Assembly: GCA_023954745.1 (NCBI GenBank)
Contig: JAGSHC010000007.1
Coordinates: 1-64,000 of the forward strand
DNA length: 64,000 nt
DNA from: Deltaproteobacteria bacterium
GTDB lineage: Bacteria > Myxococcota_A > UBA796 > UBA9615
Direction of reading: 5' to 3'
This document shows, one piece after another, positions 1-10,147 of the stretch. The notes beneath the pieces are model-generated. The model made no database searches, was not told the origin of the DNA, and saw nothing but the letters and a program-made list of their open reading frames with translations. Made by a program: the position numbers and the translations under genes. The first letter of the stretch is position 1; every line of letters starts with the position of its first letter.

Positions 1-1905
1 CCCCTCGCCATCGAGCTCGCGGCGGCTCGGGTTCGGCTCGTGGGGCTCGATGGGTTGCTCGCTCGCCTCGACGAACCCTTGCGCCTCCTCGCCAGTCGCC
101 GGGGGACCAGTGGGCGCCTCCCCTCGCTCGAGCAGGCCCTTGCCCGCTCCTGGGACGCCCTCGCCCCAGACGACCGTCTCCTCCTCACCGCCTGCACGAC
201 GCTTCCGGGCCCCTTCGTGGTGGCCGCCATCGAGACGGCCGTAGGGGACGTGGTGTCGTTCGACGTGGTCGACGGACTCGACTCCCTGATGGACCACGCG
301 CTCCTCCGCCAGGCTCCCGACGGCCGCATCGGACCCACCTTCGCCGTCCGGGAGTTCGTGCAGGCCCACGCGGGTCCCGAAGAGGAAGCGGTGGCGCGCC
401 AGACCCTCGCAGGGCTTCGGCGCTGGTACGCCGCGCCGGGGCCCCGGGTGCCGGCCACCGAGTATCCGGCACCCTCCGCCGTGCGGATGCTCGCCGCGGA
501 GTTGGACGGAGCGCTGCGCGCGCTGAAGGGAGCGTTGGACGCGGGGGAGATCGACGTCGCCCGCCAGATCGCAGGGTGGACCGTGCCGCTCCTGATGCTG
601 CAGAGCAGCCCACGACGAGCCTTCGATGTGGCCTCGCTCCTTCGGTCTGCAGCACCGGAGGACCCCGTGGCCCTCGTGCTCGGCGCCCTGGCCGGCGCCG
701 GAAGCAAGCTTCCGCAAGACGAGCAAGTGGCCCACGACCTGGGGGTCCTCGAGCGCTCCGGGCGGAGCGACCTTCGCTCCCGCTACGTCGGTCTGACCCT
801 GCGCACCGCGGTCGAACGGGCCGGCAAGGACCGCGTCCTCCCCCTTCTGGAGCTCGCCGAGAGACTCCTCGAGTCCACGACCGAGCCCCTGCTTCGTGCG
901 CGCCTGCTCGCCTCCCTCGGGTGGTGCGACTACCGGGCAGGGCGACGGCATCAAGCCTGGGAGCGCCTGCAGGAAGCCCTCGCCCTCTACCGCACCCAGG
1001 ACCGCGCGTTTGCCGCGTCGCAGGTGTGCATCTCGCTGGGAGGAATGGCCCAGGCGGAGACGCGCTTCGAGGAGTCGGAGGCCTTCCTGGCGATGTCGAT
1101 GGCGCCCTTCGAGCGCGCCGGGGTAAAGGAGTGGAATCTGGGCGCGGGAGACACCCTGGGCCTGATTCGACTGGTGCAGGGTCGCTACGAGGAAGCAGAC
1201 CGGGAGAACCGGCGGGTGTACGACCGGTCTCGGGCCTTGGGGAACCTCGAGCGTCAGAGCGGCATGGCCTCGCGGCTCGGAACCACCGCGTCGTACCGGG
1301 GGGATCAGGCGGCCGCCGCGAGCTGGTTCGAGTTGTGCCGGACGACCGCCGCCCAGCTCGGTCTGCGTGCCCAGGAGTGTGCCGCGAACTACAACCTGGG
1401 AACCCTGGCCCTCTCCCAGGACCGGCTCGAGGAGGCGCGGACACACCTGGAGCGCGCGCGCGACGGATATCGGGCCCTCGGACGGCACCCCCATCAGGCA
1501 TATACGCGAGTCCGTCTGGCCGAGATTGCTCTGGAGCGGGGCGACCACTCAGCAGGCCTCGAGGAGATTGGGCTGGCCATCGGGACCCTCCGCGAGGCCG
1601 ACCGAAGGGTCTGGCTCGGGGAGGCGCGGGCCATCGAGGCTCGACTCCAGGCCGAGGGCGGAGACCAAGGGGCCCTCCTGATCTCCGAGCACGCCGTGGA
1701 CCTGCTCCGAGAGGGCGGTCACGACGCCGGCCTCGTCGGTGGCCTGTGCCATCGAGGCCACGTCGCCCTTCGCCTCGGTCATCGACGCGAAGCCGAGGCA
1801 TCCCTCGCCGAGTCCCGCGCCCTGGTCGCCGAGCTCGGTCTCGGCGCCAGCAGCCGCGCAGTGGGGTTGGTGGAGCGACTGGACGAGGCACTTCGCGCGA
1901 GCTGA
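1..1905 (+). CDS. C-terminal part of a STAND/AfsR- or LuxR-type ATPase regulator with TPR repeats; 5' end outside window
   Basis: Frame is open from base 1 and reads PLAIELAAARVRLVGLDGLLARLDEPLRLLASRRG, the GLPLAIELAAAR region of STAND ATPases, followed by TPR-like helical repeats. The track start at 40 is an internal GTG. Confidence 0.75.
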   Translation, partial: PLAIELAAARVRLVGLDGLLARLDEPLRLLASRRGTSGRLPSLEQALARSWDALAPDDRLLLTACTTLPGPFVVAAIETAVGDVVSFDVVDGLDSLMDHALLRQAPDGRIGPTFAVREFVQAHAGPEEEAVARQTLAGLRRWYAAPGPRVPATEYPAPSAVRMLAAELDGALRALKGALDAGEIDVARQIAGWTVPLLMLQSSPRRAFDVASLLRSAAPEDPVALVLGALAGAGSKLPQDEQVAHDLGVLERSGRSDLRSRYVGLTLRTAVERAGKDRVLPLLELAERLLESTTEPLLRARLLASLGWCDYRAGRRHQAWERLQEALALYRTQDRAFAASQVCISLGGMAQAETRFEESEAFLAMSMAPFERAGVKEWNLGAGDTLGLIRLVQGRYEEADRENRRVYDRSRALGNLERQSGMASRLGTTASYRGDQAAAASWFELCRTTAAQLGLRAQECAANYNLGTLALSQDRLEEARTHLERARDGYRALGRHPHQAYTRVRLAEIALERGDHSAGLEEIGLAIGTLREADRRVWLGEARAIEARLQAEGGDQGALLISEHAVDLLREGGHDAGLVGGLCHRGHVALRLGHRREAEASLAESRALVAELGLGASSRAVGLVERLDEALRAS

Positions 1906-2053
1906 GAGCAGCGCGCCCCCCTCGGAGAGACCCACGCCTCGGCTCTGGTCCCCTGCCCTTGCCGCGCAACGGGACCCAGCAGGGACCGAGCGGCTCGTAG
2001 GTTCCGTTCATCACGCAATCGCGTGGCTGAACCTCTCTGAGCAAGGACCTCCC

Positions 2054-3076
2054 ATGCGCCTCTCCCCGCCCCCCTACCTGCTTCTCCTCTCCCTCCTGGC
2101 TCTGGGTGGCTGCGCCGCCCCGGGAGCCAACGACGACGACGCGGCCTCCAACGACGACGACGCAGCGTCGAACGACGACGACGCTGCAGACGACGACGAC
2201 GACGACACCCCCGACACCACCGGCCCCTCGGTGCTCTCCACCAGCCCCGCCGACGGCGACACCGGCGTCTACGAAGACGCCACTGTGCAGTTCGTCTTCA
2301 GCGAGGCCATGGACACCGCCTCGGTGGAAGCGGCCCTCGACACCGCCGAGCTCGGAGAGGTCGCCCTCAGCTGGAACGCGACCGGAGACACCCTGACCGT
2401 CACCCCCGCCACCTTCCTCCTCTACGCCGAGGGGACGGGTGGTTCGCCCGCAGCCATCGACCCCGTGCGGTACCGCGTCGAGCTCGAAGACAGCGCGACC
2501 GACGCCGCGGGGAACGGAATCCTCAATGGCGGGGCGGAGGTCACCTTCACCACCATGAAGGCCATGACCAACGAGCATGAGCTGCACGAGCTCATGACCG
2601 GCAGTGGCACGGCGGGGGGGGGAGTCGACAGCCCCGAAGGAACGCTGCACGTGGGAGACAACGACAACGCCGAGGGCATCCGCGGCTTCGTGACCATGGA
2701 CCTGTGGTTCGTCTCCACCACGGCGGTGGAGGTGGTGGAGGCCACGCTGACGGCGCGGATGTACGAGACCGCGGGACTGCCCTGGAGCCTGGGTGACCTC
2801 ATCCTCGACCACGGCATCTACGAGGCCTTCGACAACGCCGCCTTCAACCTGCAGCCGCTGTCCGAAGTGGGCGTGTTCGCCACGGATGGGGATGTGGCCC
2901 TGAGCATCGACGTGACGTCTCAGGTCGACGACGACGTGAAGAACCGCCAGGAGCGAGACGCCCTCAGCCAGTACCGCCTCCGGTTCGAGACGATCAACAA
3001 CGAGGATGGAGTGGCCGACCTCGTGTACCTGAGCCGCGACGCGTTCGTGCTCGAAATCACGTACCTGGCGCACTGA
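2054..3076 (+). CDS. Lipoprotein with Asp-rich linker and Big_5-like Ig domain
   Basis: ATG at 2054; signal peptide with LGGC lipobox; DDDDAASNDDD linker; PSVLSTSPADGDTGVYEDATVQFVFSEAMD is typical of bacterial Ig-like (Big_5) domains. Confidence 0.7.
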   Translation: MRLSPPPYLLLLSLLALGGCAAPGANDDDAASNDDDAASNDDDAADDDDDDTPDTTGPSVLSTSPADGDTGVYEDATVQFVFSEAMDTASVEAALDTAELGEVALSWNATGDTLTVTPATFLLYAEGTGGSPAAIDPVRYRVELEDSATDAAGNGILNGGAEVTFTTMKAMTNEHELHELMTGSGTAGGGVDSPEGTLHVGDNDNAEGIRGFVTMDLWFVSTTAVEVVEATLTARMYETAGLPWSLGDLILDHGIYEAFDNAAFNLQPLSEVGVFATDGDVALSIDVTSQVDDDVKNRQERDALSQYRLRFETINNEDGVADLVYLSRDAFVLEITYLAH

Positions 3077-3747
3077 TGCTGAGCCCGCTTCGTCTCCTCG
3101 CCGCCGCTTTCCACGGGGTGCATCTGATGGTGCGGCCGGGGCACCTCCCCGCCATCTTCGGCCTGGTCGGTGCGATGAACACTCCGGCGCAGCTCGTCAC
3201 CATGCGAGAGCATCTGAGGACCCATCCCCGCGCAGCAGCGGCGCTCGACAGCCCCTTTCACCTCTCACTCGACGTGGACGCCCTGGGGCGTCTCCCCACG
3301 GGCACCCTCGGACGGGCCTTCGCGGAGTTCACGACGAGGGAGGGGGTGGAGCCTCGGGTGCTGACGGACAAGGCCCTGGGGGAGACGGACTGGGTGCCCA
3401 TGCACCTCTACGAGGTCCACGACATCTGGCACGTCGTCACGGGCATCGGGACGGACGTGGTGAGCGAGGTGGAGATCCTGGCGTTCATGCTGGCCCAGCT
3501 CCCGCACACCCGGATGGCTCCCCTCGCCATCGCCATCGCCATGGCGCGGGGAGCGCTGGGTCACCGGGACCTGGCGCCGAGCAAGCTGCAAGCCGCCTTC
3601 GTGCGCGGGACCCAGCTTGGAGAGCGAGCTGACCTCTTCTTCGGGGTCGACTGGTCCAAGCGGTGGGACACCCCGCTCAGCGAGGTACGAGCGGAGCTTG
3701 GGGTGCAGGTGGAGATGAAAGAGCCGGCGGCGTTGCCCGCGGCGTAG
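3076..3747 (+). CDS. COQ4-like ubiquinone biosynthesis family protein
   Basis: HDIWHVVTGIGTDVVSE fits the COQ4 HDxxH-x11-E metal motif; start overlaps the preceding stop by 1 nt. Confidence 0.75.
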   Translation: MLSPLRLLAAAFHGVHLMVRPGHLPAIFGLVGAMNTPAQLVTMREHLRTHPRAAAALDSPFHLSLDVDALGRLPTGTLGRAFAEFTTREGVEPRVLTDKALGETDWVPMHLYEVHDIWHVVTGIGTDVVSEVEILAFMLAQLPHTRMAPLAIAIAMARGALGHRDLAPSKLQAAFVRGTQLGERADLFFGVDWSKRWDTPLSEVRAELGVQVEMKEPAALPAA

Positions 3748-3861
3748 GAGGGCCGCCCCAAGGAATGGTGACGTCGTCGACTCCTCGGGCGGGAATGGAG
3801 CATCCGCTGGAGGAGGGGTGCCGGGAGTAGTCGCTCCGCCGTCAGGTACGCGAATCCCCCC

Positions 3862-4482
3862 TCAGTTGCACTCCTTCTCGAGCTTCAGCAACGCCGCGGT
3901 GAGCTCAGCCTCGAGGGCCTGCAGATCCAGGTACAGCTGCTCGAGCACTGCGTCCTCGGCATCGGTCTGGGCCTGTCCGTCCAGCTGATCGTCGATCTCC
4001 ACGAGCGCACCCTGCGCATCCCCGATCAGCTCTTCGACGTCCTCCTCGAACTCGTCCTCGAGGTCTTCGAAGGCATCCTCGCAGTCCTCGCTCGCGTCCT
4101 CGAAGTCGTCTTCGTCGAGACCCAGGTCATCGAGCACGTCATCGAAGGCGTCCTCGGCGATGTCTTCGATGTCGTCTCCGGTCCAGTCGAGGACGTCGTC
4201 GGTGTCGAACGGCACGTCCACATCGCTCGTCGCATCGTCGTCGTCACCGGTGGCGTCGTCGTCGTCACCGGTGGCGTCGTCGTCGTCACCGGTGGCGTCG
4301 TCGTCGTCACCGGTGGCGTCGTCGTCGTCTCCCGTGGCGTCATCGTCGTCCGAGCCCCCGATTCCGTCCTCGGTTGTGTCGTCGTCGTCTCCGAGCAGTC
4401 CACTGGAGGCGCCGGTGCACGCGGAGAAGCTCGTCAGCGCCAGGGCAAGCAGGAGAGAGACGAAGAGGCGGATCGATGTCAT
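3862..4482 (-). CDS. Putative lipoprotein with tandem DDDDATG repeats and acidic helical C-terminus
   Basis: Start MTSIRLFVSLLLALALTSFSAC at 4482; lipobox FSAC; repeated DDDDATG units. Confidence 0.6.
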   Translation of the reverse strand: MTSIRLFVSLLLALALTSFSACTGASSGLLGDDDDTTEDGIGGSDDDDATGDDDDATGDDDDATGDDDDATGDDDDATGDDDDATSDVDVPFDTDDVLDWTGDDIEDIAEDAFDDVLDDLGLDEDDFEDASEDCEDAFEDLEDEFEEDVEELIGDAQGALVEIDDQLDGQAQTDAEDAVLEQLYLDLQALEAELTAALLKLEKECN

Positions 4483-4615
4483 GAGGTCTCCGGGGGTCGA
4501 CGCCACCCACGATACCCGTGGGCTCCGGCGGTTCGCCGGCGCGACCCGCTCCCTCACGGAACAACCGTCCCCGAGTGAGTACGCGCGCACCGCGCGTACT
4601 CCGAGGCCCCCACTC

Positions 4616-5470
4616 TCAGGCCCCCCATCCGTCCCGGAAGCGCTCGAAGTCCCGCTGAGCGGTCACGAACAGGCTCCGCCACTCGTCCTCTGCGGCTCCC
4701 GCGCCGGCCGCGCGGAGCTCGGCGAAGTAGACGTCGAGGGCCTCGTCCACCTGCCGTGCCCCCCAGAGCAGGTAGGCCACGTCCTTGATGCCGGGGCCGC
4801 CGCCCACGTACTGGAAGTCCACCGCGGCCACGCCGCCAGGCCCGAAGCAGAAGTTGGCGGGCTTGGCGTCGCCGTGGACGAGGGTCTGAAAGCTCGCGGA
4901 CCGGAGTCGGGCGTCCAGCTCCGGGGCTTCGCGACGGAGCGCTGCGTTGGACATCGCCCGCAGCTCGTCGGGGCGCGTTGCGAGGTGCCAATACGTGCCG
5001 ACGGGCCACAGGTCCTCGGCCGACTCTCCCAGGAACGTCGCGTGGAATCGCGCGAGCCAGCGCAGACAGTCACGAAGCTCTCGAGGAGCGAGCCCCCGGC
5101 GGCGCCCGGAGAACCCGGCTGCGTCGAGGTCCTCGAGGACGAACAGGGACTCGGAGCCATCGGACCACGTACCGAGGCAGCGGGGCACGCGACAGTCACC
5201 GGTGCAGCGACTCGCGCGGCCCTCGTACCAGGCCCGCTCCACCTCGTAGGAGCGCAGCTTCCGCGGGTGGGCATCCAGCGGCGGCCGCACGTGCTTCACG
5301 ACCCGTGGCGCGCCGTCCACCTGGACCCGGACGACCTCCCCATACCCACCCCAAAGGGTCTGGATTCGTTGCCCCCACTGCACCTCGCGGGCGCCGGTCA
5401 GCTCGCGGACGAGGGCGGCCTTCCTTGCAGTCCCCGGTTGCATCGTGTGTGTGCTGGCCACCGGGGCCAT
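4616..5470 (-). CDS. Aminoglycoside phosphotransferase / choline kinase-fold family protein
   Basis: LVHGDAKPANFCFGPGGVAAVDFQYVGGGPGIKDVAYLLWG matches the HGDxxxxN...D kinase motif. Start is 5470 or 5443. Confidence 0.7.
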   Translation of the reverse strand: MAPVASTHTMQPGTARKAALVRELTGAREVQWGQRIQTLWGGYGEVVRVQVDGAPRVVKHVRPPLDAHPRKLRSYEVERAWYEGRASRCTGDCRVPRCLGTWSDGSESLFVLEDLDAAGFSGRRRGLAPRELRDCLRWLARFHATFLGESAEDLWPVGTYWHLATRPDELRAMSNAALRREAPELDARLRSASFQTLVHGDAKPANFCFGPGGVAAVDFQYVGGGPGIKDVAYLLWGARQVDEALDVYFAELRAAGAGAAEDEWRSLFVTAQRDFERFRDGWGA

Positions 5471-5505
5471 TCTGCCCGACCGGGTGGAGTCGCTATGGTC
5501 CCCCC

Positions 5506-6639
5506 ATGCAGATCGACGACCGCTTCGACGGCGGCAACATCGAGGTCGTCTCCTCTGACGACCCCTCCGACGTTCAGCTGCGCATCCGCAAGGACCCCCT
5601 GACCGAGACACGGCATGGGCCCAGGGAGTTCTTTCAGTGGTTCTCTTTCCGCGTCGCAGGGGCTCGTGACGTTCCGCTGACGATGCGCATCGTCAACGCG
5701 GGACGAGCCGCGTTTCCGAAGGCCTGGGAGGGCTATCGCGCCGTCGCCTCGACGGACCGCGAGACCTGGGTTCGTGTCGACACCACCTATGTGGAGGAGG
5801 TGCTGACCATCACCCACACCCCAACGGCCGACGTCGTGTGGTTCGCCTACTTCGCGCCCTTCTCGCAGGAGCGCCAGGCTGCCCTCATCGCGCGGAGCGC
5901 CCAGAGTTCCCATGTCCGACTCGACTCGCTGGGCCGCTCTCTCGACGGGCGCACCCTCGACCGCCTCATCATCGGCGACGGCCCAGCCGCCGTCTGGGTC
6001 GTGGGCCGCCAACACCCCGGCGAGACCATGGCGAGCTGGTGGATGGAGGGCTTCCTCGCCCGCCTCTGCGACGACGACGACCCCGTCGCCGCTGAGCTCC
6101 GCTCCCTCGCCACGGTCCACGTGGTCCCGATGATCAACCCCGACGGCGCCTACCGAGGGCACCTGCGCACCAACGCGACCGGAGCGAACCTCAATCGAGA
6201 GTGGGCCGAGCCGAGCCTGGAGCGGTCACCCGAGGTGTTCCACACGCGGAACGCCATGGACGCCACCGGCGTCGACCTGTGCCTCGACGTGCATGGCGAC
6301 GAAGCCCTGCCCTACAACTTCATCGCGGGCACCCACGGAGTCCCAAGCTGGTCACCGGCTCGGGCTGAGGCCCTGCAGCGCTTTCTCGACGACTACGTGG
6401 CGGCCACTCCCGAGTTTCAGCAAGAGCACGGGTACCCCAGGTCCTCCCCCGGAAAGGGCAACCTCACCTACTGCTCGAACCAGACAGCCCAGCGCTATGG
6501 GTGCCTGTCGATGACGCTGGAAATGCCCTTCAAGGACAACGCCGACCACCCCAATGAGGTCAGCGGATGGAGCCCTGAACGATGTCGGCGGCTCGGCGCC
6601 GCGATCCTGGGGCCCATGGTCTCCACCCTCGTTCTGTGA
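5506..6639 (+). CDS. M14 family metallocarboxypeptidase, cytosolic carboxypeptidase (CCP)-like
   Basis: RQHPGETMASWWMEGFL (HxxE zinc site), MINPDGAYRGHLRTNATGANLNREW, N-terminal CCP-like beta domain. Confidence 0.8.
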   Translation: MQIDDRFDGGNIEVVSSDDPSDVQLRIRKDPLTETRHGPREFFQWFSFRVAGARDVPLTMRIVNAGRAAFPKAWEGYRAVASTDRETWVRVDTTYVEEVLTITHTPTADVVWFAYFAPFSQERQAALIARSAQSSHVRLDSLGRSLDGRTLDRLIIGDGPAAVWVVGRQHPGETMASWWMEGFLARLCDDDDPVAAELRSLATVHVVPMINPDGAYRGHLRTNATGANLNREWAEPSLERSPEVFHTRNAMDATGVDLCLDVHGDEALPYNFIAGTHGVPSWSPARAEALQRFLDDYVAATPEFQQEHGYPRSSPGKGNLTYCSNQTAQRYGCLSMTLEMPFKDNADHPNEVSGWSPERCRRLGAAILGPMVSTLVL

Positions 6640-6658
6640 CGTCTCACCGGGTCTCCTG

Positions 6659-7582
6659 TCAGGCCCCGGGTGGAACCCGGGTTCCCGTACGGGCAGCAAC
6701 CCCCGCGTCGATGACGGCCTCCACCGCGGGGTTCGCCCTCCGATTGGGCATGACCATCGCGTAGATCCGCTGGCGCGCCTCCTCCAGCTCCCCCAGGGGG
6801 ACCACGTGGTACTGAGCCTGCACCGCCACGGCCACCGCTGAGGGGACCGCGAAGACCCCCGCCCCTTCCTGCCCGAACGCCTTGAGCAGTGCGCTGTCCC
6901 CGATCTCGGCAACCACTCGAGGCCGAATCTCGTGGGTCGTGAAGAACTCCTCGAGCACGCGCCGAAGCTCCGAGCCCACCTCTGGAAGGAGAAGCGGTGC
7001 CTCGTGCAGGCTCTGGGGAAAGCCAGCGAGCACCCCCGCGGCCAGCTTCGGAGAGGCGAGGAGCGTCACCCCCGACTCGCCCAGGAGCACGCTCTCGACC
7101 CGCACCTCGGAGGCGAGGGCGACGGGCGCGTCCACCAGGACGAGGTCGAAGTGATGGGTGGCGAGATCCGCGACGAGGCGATCAGCTCGGTCCTCGTGCA
7201 CCACGAGGTGCACCGGGAGGTCGTCCATCCGCAGACAGGGCGACAACAAGTGCCAGGCCTGGAGCTTCGGGACGTCGTTTCCGAGACCCACCCGGAAACG
7301 GTACGCATGCTTGGGACCAGTCTTGCTCCGCACGGCATCGACGAGCTCCTGGCCGAGCCCAAAGATCTCGTCGGCATAGGCCATCACCATCTGGCCTCGC
7401 TCCGTCAGTCCCAGACCCCGGCCGCGCCGTTCGAAGAGCGGGTGGCCGAGGGTCGCTTCCAACGTCTTGATCTGGGCGCTCACCGTCGACGGGGCTACCC
7501 GCAGGCGCTGCGATGCTCGGGTCAGGTTCCCCTCTCGGGCCGTCGCCCAGAAGTACTTCAGATGGTGGTAGTTCAGGTCCAA
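6659..7582 (-). CDS. LysR-family transcriptional regulator, NhaR-like
   Basis: LNYHHLKYFWATAREGNLTRASQRLRVAPSTVSAQIKTLEATLGHPLFERRGRG; probable TTG start at 7582 preceded by GGAGGAGAATCCC. Confidence 0.8.
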   Translation of the reverse strand: MDLNYHHLKYFWATAREGNLTRASQRLRVAPSTVSAQIKTLEATLGHPLFERRGRGLGLTERGQMVMAYADEIFGLGQELVDAVRSKTGPKHAYRFRVGLGNDVPKLQAWHLLSPCLRMDDLPVHLVVHEDRADRLVADLATHHFDLVLVDAPVALASEVRVESVLLGESGVTLLASPKLAAGVLAGFPQSLHEAPLLLPEVGSELRRVLEEFFTTHEIRPRVVAEIGDSALLKAFGQEGAGVFAVPSAVAVAVQAQYHVVPLGELEEARQRIYAMVMPNRRANPAVEAVIDAGVAARTGTRVPPGA

Positions 7583-7888
7583 GGGATTCTCCTCCGCAGT
7601 GGCCGCCGGCCCACGTCGGCCCGAGAACGGCGCTGGCAACTGCGTCGCCACCAGTATTCGCTATGACCGAATGCTTGTGTGTGTTTTTTGCAATGGAACG
7701 CATGATTGCCAAGGCGACAGTGGTCCTGTCGCTGTTTCCCACTCTCCCCGCGACTCCTCAGCGCGGGGTAGACACGAACATTGTTCGTCCCTAGCGAACG
7801 GTCTGCCGACCATTTTCTAATGGAAAGCACAATTCAGGTCGCTAGCCTTTTTTCATCAGGGAACCGCCCTGGCGAAAGGAGTCAGGTC

Positions 7889-8173
7889 ATGAACATGCCC
7901 GTGGGTCACCACGCATCCCTTCCAAAGGAGACGGCACCACCTGAATCGAAGGACCAGGGGCTCATGCCGTGCGCACGCTGCGGAACCACGGGGGTGGTAC
8001 GCCTCTACTCCGAGTTCGGCGCCGCCCGACGCACGCCGTACGTCACGCATCCCTGCCCCGCCTGTCGCGGTTCGGGCAAGGCCCTGGCGAAGTCGACGAC
8101 GGAAGCGAGCGACGGCTCGTTCGTCTACGGGCTCGCCATTCTCGCCATCGCGCTCTTCGCCATCCTGTGGTGA
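7889..8173 (+). CDS. Small protein with CxxC...CxxC zinc-ribbon-like motif and C-terminal TM helix
   Basis: MPCARCG...HPCPACRGSG then GLAILAIALFAIL. Confidence 0.5.
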   Translation: MNMPVGHHASLPKETAPPESKDQGLMPCARCGTTGVVRLYSEFGAARRTPYVTHPCPACRGSGKALAKSTTEASDGSFVYGLAILAIALFAILW

Positions 8174-8218
8174 CCATCCTGTGGTGACGCGAGGCTGAAG
8201 GGCCCAGCGTCGACCGTC

Positions 8219-8695
8219 CTACGGCACCACCACCATCACGCCGGAGACCACGTCCTCGGCGACGCCGTCGACGTAGGTGACGGTGCCGCTGATCTCCAGC
8301 GGGTCGTTCAGCTCGGTGAGCGCGACCCCGTTGTCGAAGATGAGACGGACTCCATAGACCTCAGAGCCCTCTGCCGAACAGGCAGGTGTCACCAGGGTGA
8401 GCGGGGCGCTCGCCCTGACCTCGCCGAGCAAACGACCTTCGAGAGCGACCGCCCACCCCTCCTGGGTCGGGACCCCTCGCCCGCGCACCGCCACCTCCAG
8501 GTGCACGCCGCCCTGCGGCCCGAAGACCAGCTCCATCGACGGCGGGTCTGTCAGCTCCTCGAACGCCGCGTCCCCCTCGCCCAGCTCGATGGACGGACTC
8601 GGGCCGCTCGCGCACGGGTCTCCGGCTGCGCACCCCACGAGAGCTGCCCAGAGCACCCAAAGTGCGGCGAGGGAGACGGGCCTACAGACAGTCAT
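8219..8695 (-). CDS. Hypothetical lipoprotein
   Basis: Start MTVCRPVSLAALWVLWAALVGCAAG at 8695 with lipobox LVGC. Confidence 0.55.
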   Translation of the reverse strand: MTVCRPVSLAALWVLWAALVGCAAGDPCASGPSPSIELGEGDAAFEELTDPPSMELVFGPQGGVHLEVAVRGRGVPTQEGWAVALEGRLLGEVRASAPLTLVTPACSAEGSEVYGVRLIFDNGVALTELNDPLEISGTVTYVDGVAEDVVSGVMVVVP

Positions 8696-8848
8696 CGCGC
8701 AGCAGCCTAAACGGCTTCTCACGGAAATGAGGCGCAGCTCGGGGTGAGACGAGGGGGCGGTGCGCACCGAGGGACGAGCGGAGCGGATCGAGACGCCGAA
8801 ATCGACCACGAAACGATCGATGAAACGCCCAATAAAGATCGATGAGGG

Positions 8849-9679
8849 GTGGTGCTGGCGTGCAATGATTTTCATGTGCAGGAAATCGGCTCACGCGGCA
8901 CAACCCTCTGGCTTCTGGCCATCCTCACCGCGCTGTCGGGATGCGCCGCTCCGGAGGCTCCGACCGAGATCAGCGACCTGAGCCGGTTCATGGTGCGGGA
9001 GTTCGAGAACCCCAACCCGGGCGTGCTTCGAGCCGGAGTCAGCAACTTCGCCGAGCTCCTCGACGCCGTCGACTACGACGCGTCCACCGCCGAGCGCGCC
9101 GTGATGCCCGCGAGCCTCACCGAAGACGATGTGTTCGACGTGGAACTCCCTGAAGGCATCGATCTGGAGGCCGCAACCGAGGTCGCGGTCTTCTACCAGT
9201 CACGCCATCCCGTGTCCGCCCACGAGAGCTTCAGCGTCGAGGCAGACCAACTCGCAGCCGAACCCAACACGGACATGTACGAGCGTGCATTCCTCGAAGG
9301 CCAGGAATGCTTCGGCACCTGCGACTGCGAGGCTCTGCGAACCGTCAACGACATCACCCGCCAGAACATGCTCTTCGAGCTCGAGTTCGAGCTGAAGAAG
9401 GACTTCCGCCATCTCGAGACCGACGACGGCCGCGCCGTGCTGGTCGCCCGGGCTTGGACCGAGGAGACGTTCCCCGCGACCGGAAGCTCCGCCGAGCTGC
9501 TGCAGAGTTGGACCCTCGATGTGTGGATCGACAGCGACGAAGGCGCCCGACGCTACCGAGCGAACTGGGCGGAGACGGTGTTCGACCCGCCCATCGACGA
9601 GGACCTGATTCGGGTCACGACCCGCAACGGCATGGACAACGCCCTCGCGACCGCCGACGAAGCGCTGGACGCACGCTAG
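8849..9679 (+). CDS. Hypothetical lipoprotein
   Basis: LLAILTALSGCAAPEAP lipobox; acidic soluble domain; exact start uncertain. Confidence 0.55.
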   Translation: MVLACNDFHVQEIGSRGTTLWLLAILTALSGCAAPEAPTEISDLSRFMVREFENPNPGVLRAGVSNFAELLDAVDYDASTAERAVMPASLTEDDVFDVELPEGIDLEAATEVAVFYQSRHPVSAHESFSVEADQLAAEPNTDMYERAFLEGQECFGTCDCEALRTVNDITRQNMLFELEFELKKDFRHLETDDGRAVLVARAWTEETFPATGSSAELLQSWTLDVWIDSDEGARRYRANWAETVFDPPIDEDLIRVTTRNGMDNALATADEALDAR

Positions 9680-9715
9680 AGGCCCTGGCGCACAGACCGC
9701 TGGCGCCGCCACCTC

Positions 9716-10147
9716 CTATGGGAGGGACAGGCTCAGGGTGATCTCTGGCCCGCACACGTGCAGACCCACCGCTGGCGCCGCTTGCCACGAGAAGCCCGCC
9801 GCCACCGTGGCCGGAGCCAGAAGGTCCGAAGCGACGTACACCTGGAGCGATGCCGGCTTGGCTGAGACCGACCCGGCGCCCTCCAGGCGGATGACCCGGT
9901 CCGCGGCTCCCTCGAGGGCCAACCGCGGACCCGAGCGCTGGTATTGGAGCGGGTAGCCACTCCACAGGTCGGAGGCGGCGAGGCCAGGCATGGAGGCCGT
10001 GCCGCAGGTGGGGCATGCCAGCGCCGCACCGGGCAGGCTCAGCAACAGGACGATGAAGAGGGAGCGCACTCCTGAAGCTTGGCGCCCCTGCGCGCAAACG
10101 CCAGTTCTTTGGGCGTGCGTCCGCGCCACCAGACGGCCCGCGGGCAT
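9716..10147 (-). CDS. Hypothetical secreted protein
   Basis: Hydrophobic LFIVLLLSLPGAALACPTCG; true start may be GTG near 10069. Confidence 0.45.
   Translation of the reverse strand: MPAGRLVARTHAQRTGVCAQGRQASGVRSLFIVLLLSLPGAALACPTCGTASMPGLAASDLWSGYPLQYQRSGPRLALEGAADRVIRLEGAGSVSAKPASLQVYVASDLLAPATVAAGFSWQAAPAVGLHVCGPEITLSLSLP

Noticed and set aside
185-3073. 962-aa minus-strand ORF
   Set aside because: Arg/Pro/Gly-rich antisense shadow over two well-supported plus-strand genes, typical of high-GC DNA.
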